DNA of 25,223 bases from a virus. The notes under the pieces were generated by a model that saw only the letters and a program-made list of their open reading frames with translations, was not told where the DNA came from and did no database searches. Both the position numbers and the translations under genes were made by a program. Of this stretch, positions 21,908 to 25,223 are shown one piece after another (position 1 is the first letter of the stretch; each line of letters opens with the position of its first letter). The DNA lies in the IMG/VR virus record IMGVR_UViG_3300032311_001364, positions 1 to 25,223 of that record; one strand, given 5' to 3'.

Positions 21908-23251
21908 ATGTTTAAAGCAAAACCTGAAGATTTAAAAATGGATGACTATGTATCTTGGGGTACTTCTGCGTCTGATGCAAGAGGTAAGATTGTAGATATT
22001 CGTACAGATGGCGAAGTACAGTCATCAATCTCAGACTATACTTTAACTGGAACACCTGAAGACCCTGTGTATCTCATTAAATTAGTGCAAAAGGATCAAG
22101 ACGGTAAAGATGTTTTAACAGAGCAAACAGTAGTCCATAGAGCTGATGCATTAAGAGTTATTCCAGACCCTATCAAATCAATGAAAACTTTTTACTCATC
22201 AGAAATTAAAGCCAAAGAAAATGGTGTTGTTGAGGGTTATTTAGTACGCTTTGGCAATTCTAATGACACTGACCTTGAAAAGGATTATTTTACTAAGTCC
22301 ACTGATTTTGGATTTGAATTTGATAATGGTGAAAGTCATAAGCTTGGTCTTTATTACAACCACGGAATGGACAAGACTTTAGGCACAAAAAAGATTGGCT
22401 ATGGCACTGTTAAGATGGATGATAAAGGTCTTTGGTATTCAGCTCAATTAGATATGGCTGATGAATATTCTAAGATGATTTATGACCTTGCTAAAAAGGG
22501 TCAATTAGGTTTTAGTTCTGGTTCCGCTTCTCATATGGTTGAAAGAGAAATGATGGGCAAGTCTTATGAAATTAAAAGATGGGCACTTGCAGAAGCATCA
22601 TTAACACCTACACCTGCTGAATATCGTAATAAAGCTGAAGCAAAGAGATATTTTGATAGAGAAGGCAGATATGTTGACTATACCGAAAAGGAAAAAAGAG
22701 AAATGTCAAAGAAATCTGAAGACGAATACGAATCAGAAGATGAAAATGTAGACGATATGGTGGAAGGATTAATGATGATTAATGCTACACCTGAGGAAAT
22801 TGCATCTACTATTTACGATGGTGTTGAAGAAGATTTAGTTGCTGATTCAATTCACTGCCTATATAAACGAATGATAGAGGGTGTTTTAGGTGTGATTGAG
22901 TCTGGTGGTGATATTGCTACTATTAATGCAGTAGTTCAAGGATTCCACGATAGAGTTATGATGGTTGCAGATAAGTATGTTGCAATGCCAGATGCTCAAA
23001 TGTCTATGGAAATGGAAGCAATGAAGGGTATAGTTGCTAAATCACCTGAAAATATTAAACAATGTGAAAGAGCCTTGCGTGATGCTATGGACCTTTCTCG
23101 CAGCCAAGCTAAAGGTTTGGCAAAATTGGTTTGGTCTCATTTGCGTGATGTAGATGATATTCAAGAACCAGAAATTAAAAAAACAATTGATATTGATAAA
23201 GAAGCTGAAAGAAATGCATTACTTACAGCAGCTTTGAAATATTTAATTTAA
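21908..23251 (+). CDS. Prohead protease with N-terminal Tudor-like domain and C-terminal scaffold-like region
   Basis: A 447-residue protein just before the capsid gene. Residues 1-90 resemble the Tudor-like domain (HVA_TUDOR/DUF2945 type) with DYVSWGTSASDARGKIV at 13-29 and VVHRADALRVI near 85. Residues 95-260 match the HK97-type prohead protease (U35/S78): VVEGYLVRFGN, His152 in YYNHGMD, and Ser203/204 in LGFSSGSASH, then LAEASLTPTPAEYRN, the conserved end of the domain. The rest is helical and acidic (residues 265-290 rich in Glu and Asp), probably the scaffold removed during maturation. It processes the capsid precursor. Start at ATG 21908 after GAGGAT; own promoter at 21855-21883. Confidence 0.83.
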   Translation: MFKAKPEDLKMDDYVSWGTSASDARGKIVDIRTDGEVQSSISDYTLTGTPEDPVYLIKLVQKDQDGKDVLTEQTVVHRADALRVIPDPIKSMKTFYSSEIKAKENGVVEGYLVRFGNSNDTDLEKDYFTKSTDFGFEFDNGESHKLGLYYNHGMDKTLGTKKIGYGTVKMDDKGLWYSAQLDMADEYSKMIYDLAKKGQLGFSSGSASHMVEREMMGKSYEIKRWALAEASLTPTPAEYRNKAEAKRYFDREGRYVDYTEKEKREMSKKSEDEYESEDENVDDMVEGLMMINATPEEIASTIYDGVEEDLVADSIHCLYKRMIEGVLGVIESGGDIATINAVVQGFHDRVMMVADKYVAMPDAQMSMEMEAMKGIVAKSPENIKQCERALRDAMDLSRSQAKGLAKLVWSHLRDVDDIQEPEIKKTIDIDKEAERNALLTAALKYLI

Positions 23252-23279
23252 GTCGAAGTACAAGACTAAGGTAAAAAAA

Positions 23280-24593
23280 ATGACACTTGAAGAAATCCAA
23301 GCCAAAATCAAAGACAATGCGATTAAGGCTACTGAAATTCTAGAGCTTGAAAATGCAGATACAGTTGCAGCTAAAGCTCTAATCGAAGAAAACAAAGCAT
23401 TGGAAGAAAAAGCAGAGATGATTAAAGCTCTTGCACAAGTTCCTACTGCTACTCCAGATAACGTAGAGGTTAAAAAAATGTCCGATATTATCATTCCTAG
23501 CTCTTCATCTTTTAAAAATGTTAAGGGCTTTTCACCAGATTCCCGTGCAGAAAAAGAAAAGATGGGTTATGCTTTTGGTCAGTTGGCTAAGATGGTTGGC
23601 CGTAATGACAAAAAGGCTCATCAGTGGTTAGTTGAAAATGGCTATTACACAAAGGGTCAAAACGAAACAACCGATGCAGACGGTGGATATTTAGTTCCAC
23701 AGATTCTTGCTCGTGAAGTTATTTTCTTGCGTGACCAATATGGTGTTATGAGACAGAATGCTCGTGTTATGGGTATGTCAAGCGATAACTTGAACGTTCC
23801 AAAGAACACTGCTTCAACAACTGCTTACTGGCCAGCTGAAAACACCAACATTACTCAATCACAAGTTACTTTTGCAAACGTTCAAATCCTTGCTAAGAAA
23901 CTTGCTATTCTTACACAGGTTTCTTCAGAATTACAAGAAGACTCTATTGTGGACGTTGGTGCTACATTGGCACAAGATATGGCATATGTAATGGCATACA
24001 ATGAAGACCTTGCAACCTTCTTAGGTGATGGTACTTCCACTTATGGTGGTATTACTGGTGTAGTTCCACAGATTGCTGGTGTTAACGGTGGTGCTAACGC
24101 AGGTTGGATTTACACTGGTGCTGACGTAACTGGAAACTGGAATGCAACTACTCTTGCAGACCTTCGTAAACTTACTGCAGCTATTCCTCAGTACGCAGAT
24201 AGACCAGGCGAATGTGCATTCTATATGAACCGTGCATTCTTCCAACAGGTTGTCTGCAATGACCTGGATGCGCTTTCTGGTAACGGCTTCTTTGACCTTA
24301 CTGCTGCTCCAGGACCTAACCCGACATTGTTTGGTTATCCTGTCATCTACACTCAGGTATTAAGCCAAGACCCAACACCTGCAGCTGATACTGCTCTTGC
24401 ACTCTTTGGTAATATGTCCACTGGTGCTATTATGGGTTCCAGACGTGACCTTAGAATCCAAGTATCTGACCAAGCTGGTTTCATTAGTGATTCCCTCTTC
24501 TTCAGAGCTACCGAGCGCTTTGGGTTCAAATATCACGATTTACCAACAGCATCTGTATGTGGTTCAATTGCGGTGCTTGTCGCCAACAACTAA
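23280..24593 (+). CDS. HK97-fold major capsid protein
   Basis: A 437-residue protein. Residues 1-70 form a charged coiled coil like the HK97 delta domain, which acts as internal scaffold and is cut off. The mature part starts near residue 90-110; motifs include TDADGGYLVPQILAREVIFL (residues 131-150, the E-loop/N-arm start), QILAKKLAILTQVSSELQED and the P-domain segment YNEDLATFLGDGTSTYGGI, all typical of the family. The C-terminus contains GSRRDLRIQVSDQ and FRATERFGFKYH. It forms the icosahedral shell. AGG is about 9 bases before the ATG. It is followed by a strong terminator, as is common for capsid genes. Confidence 0.93.
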   Translation: MTLEEIQAKIKDNAIKATEILELENADTVAAKALIEENKALEEKAEMIKALAQVPTATPDNVEVKKMSDIIIPSSSSFKNVKGFSPDSRAEKEKMGYAFGQLAKMVGRNDKKAHQWLVENGYYTKGQNETTDADGGYLVPQILAREVIFLRDQYGVMRQNARVMGMSSDNLNVPKNTASTTAYWPAENTNITQSQVTFANVQILAKKLAILTQVSSELQEDSIVDVGATLAQDMAYVMAYNEDLATFLGDGTSTYGGITGVVPQIAGVNGGANAGWIYTGADVTGNWNATTLADLRKLTAAIPQYADRPGECAFYMNRAFFQQVVCNDLDALSGNGFFDLTAAPGPNPTLFGYPVIYTQVLSQDPTPAADTALALFGNMSTGAIMGSRRDLRIQVSDQAGFISDSLFFRATERFGFKYHDLPTASVCGSIAVLVANN

Positions 24594-24613
24594 TAGTATC
24601 ATTACTATGGGAG

Positions 24614-24643
24614 AAAGACCAGAGAAATCTGGTCTTTTTTTTT
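24614..24643 (+). terminator. Strong terminator after the capsid gene
   Basis: A 10-bp stem, AAAGACCAGA (24614-24623) with TCTGGTCTTT (24628-24637), a GAAA tetraloop, and a T-run to 24643. It would let the capsid protein be made in excess of downstream proteins. Confidence 0.9.
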
Positions 24644-24645
24644 CT

Positions 24646-24674
24646 TATCTTTAATGTCGTAAAATATAATAGAT
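24646..24674 (+). promoter_or_regulatory. Late-type promoter element before the connector gene
   Basis: TATCTT (24646-24651) and CGTAAAATATAATAGAT (24658-24674), the best copy of the shared element; no TTGACA-like -35. It directly follows the capsid terminator and precedes an AGGAT binding site at 24683, so it restarts transcription for connector and tail genes. Confidence 0.7.
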
Positions 24675-24694
24675 ATAATTCGAGGATTTAAACT

Positions 24695-25198
24695 ATGCCA
24701 TTGTCAAGATTACAAGCGATTAAAAAACTAAGTTGGATGGTACAAGCTGATGCATATCCTGAGCTTGATTCTAACGCACTTGGAGAATTAATTGATGAGC
24801 ATAAAAGATTTGGTTCTTGGACAGCTTCTCAAACTTATAGTGTCGGAGACCAAATTGTTCCTACAGTTCCTAATGGACGTGTTTATCAGTGTTATATTGC
24901 TGGCACTTCTGGTACTGTTGAGCCTAGTTTTCCTGAAATTAATTATGCTGTTGGACAAAACTTTCAAGATGGCGTAGTTCCAGCAGATGGTAATCCTTTA
25001 ACTTGGCGTGATAGTGGTTTCGTCCAACAAGAAATCTATGATGTTAGAGCTTCCGCCAGAGAAGGTTGGATGAGAAAAGCCTCTATTGCCGCTAATCTAT
25101 TAAATACAGATGACGGTGCAACAAAGGTAGACTTGAACAGATTAATCGAAAATTGCCATGCTCAAGCTGCTAAATTCAGGTCATTTGGAATACTTTAA
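24695..25198 (+). CDS. Head-tail connector (adaptor)-like protein with an inserted carbohydrate-binding-like domain
   Basis: A 167-residue protein in the slot of the gp6-type connector, after the capsid. The ends form a helical frame: LSRLQAIKKLSWMVQADAYP and ALGELIDEH at the N-terminus, and ARAREGW-like, NLLNTDDGATKVDLNRLIEN and HAQAAKFRSFG at the C-terminus. Between them, residues 40-108, is a strand-rich module: TASQTYSVGDQIVPTVPNGR, YQCYIAGTSGTVEPSFP and PLTWRD, which resembles small carbohydrate-binding-like domains (CBM5/12-type) in phage virion proteins. It would sit between portal and tail with the insertion exposed. Ends TAATG with the next gene. The fold assignments are by pattern. 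Confidence 0.65.
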   Translation: MPLSRLQAIKKLSWMVQADAYPELDSNALGELIDEHKRFGSWTASQTYSVGDQIVPTVPNGRVYQCYIAGTSGTVEPSFPEINYAVGQNFQDGVVPADGNPLTWRDSGFVQQEIYDVRASAREGWMRKASIAANLLNTDDGATKVDLNRLIENCHAQAAKFRSFGIL

Positions 25199-25223
25199 TG
25201 CCTACTCCAACAAGTTTATTAAA
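25198..25223 (+). CDS. Start of a further structural gene, cut by the window edge
   Basis: ATG at 25198 overlaps the connector stop codon (TAATG), the same layout as at 725, 1123, 4645, 8526 and 17637. Only MPTPTSLL is visible. By position it could be another head-tail joining protein. It does not read in frame into the left end of the window. Confidence 0.5.

Noticed and set aside
1-25223. tRNA or rRNA genes
   Set aside because: No cloverleaf-like segment with a TTCRANNC-type T loop was noticed in the intergenic regions; an automated search was not possible.

Overview
This window is part of the genome of a tailed double-stranded DNA bacteriophage (Caudoviricetes) with long-tailed, siphovirus-type genes. 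The evidence is an HK97-type major capsid protein and prohead protease, a portal, a two-subunit terminase, a gp10-like tail completion protein, a tail tube protein, tail assembly chaperones with a -1 frameshift, a tape measure protein and large tail tip proteins. The DNA is AT-rich (about one third G+C by eye). Most genes are tightly packed, often with TAATG or ATGA stop/start overlaps and AGGA- or GGAG-type ribosome binding sites. The sequence alone does not identify the host.

Layout. (1) 1-11480, plus strand: the tail module, made of an Ig-like structural protein cut by the left edge, gp10-like protein, tail terminator, tail tube, chaperones G and G-T, tape measure, a 1293-residue tail hub/tip protein and a 984-residue tail fibre-like protein. 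(2) 11561-12133: a CHAP/NlpC-like endolysin. (3) 12176-14660: an accessory region with a minus-strand acidic gene, a 22-bp-period repeat array, a hairpin-rich leader, two paralogous DNA-binding proteins carrying GRPKGS motifs, and a minus-strand orphan gene. (4) 14713-18104, plus strand: an early-type operon starting at a leaderless gene, then an XRE repressor-like protein, a sigma-70-like factor, small and large terminase, and an HNH endonuclease. (5) 18140-19792: portal. (6) 19800-21800: small orphan genes on both strands, each with its own promoter and terminator. (7) 21908-25223: Tudor-protease fusion, major capsid protein, head-tail connector and the start of a further gene.

Regulation is the most interesting part. 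The phage encodes its own sigma-70-like factor just upstream of the terminase genes. The portal, protease and connector genes are preceded by a shared promoter-like element (CGTAAAATATAATAGAT, with a TATCTT-like box about 12 nt upstream) that lacks a normal -35 box, so it is a candidate for recognition by that factor. A second set of promoters has ordinary -35/-10 boxes with a shared TATAACG motif inside or beside them; two of these appear to start transcription at the ATG itself (leaderless).

The head module is at the right end and the tail module at the left end. In the usual siphovirus order the right end would continue into the left end, so the window probably covers most of a small circularly permuted genome. 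No polymerase, helicase, primase, integrase or obvious holin is seen. If that reading is right, the repeat array at 12592-12740 and its neighbouring DNA-binding gene are the best candidates for a replication or partition system.
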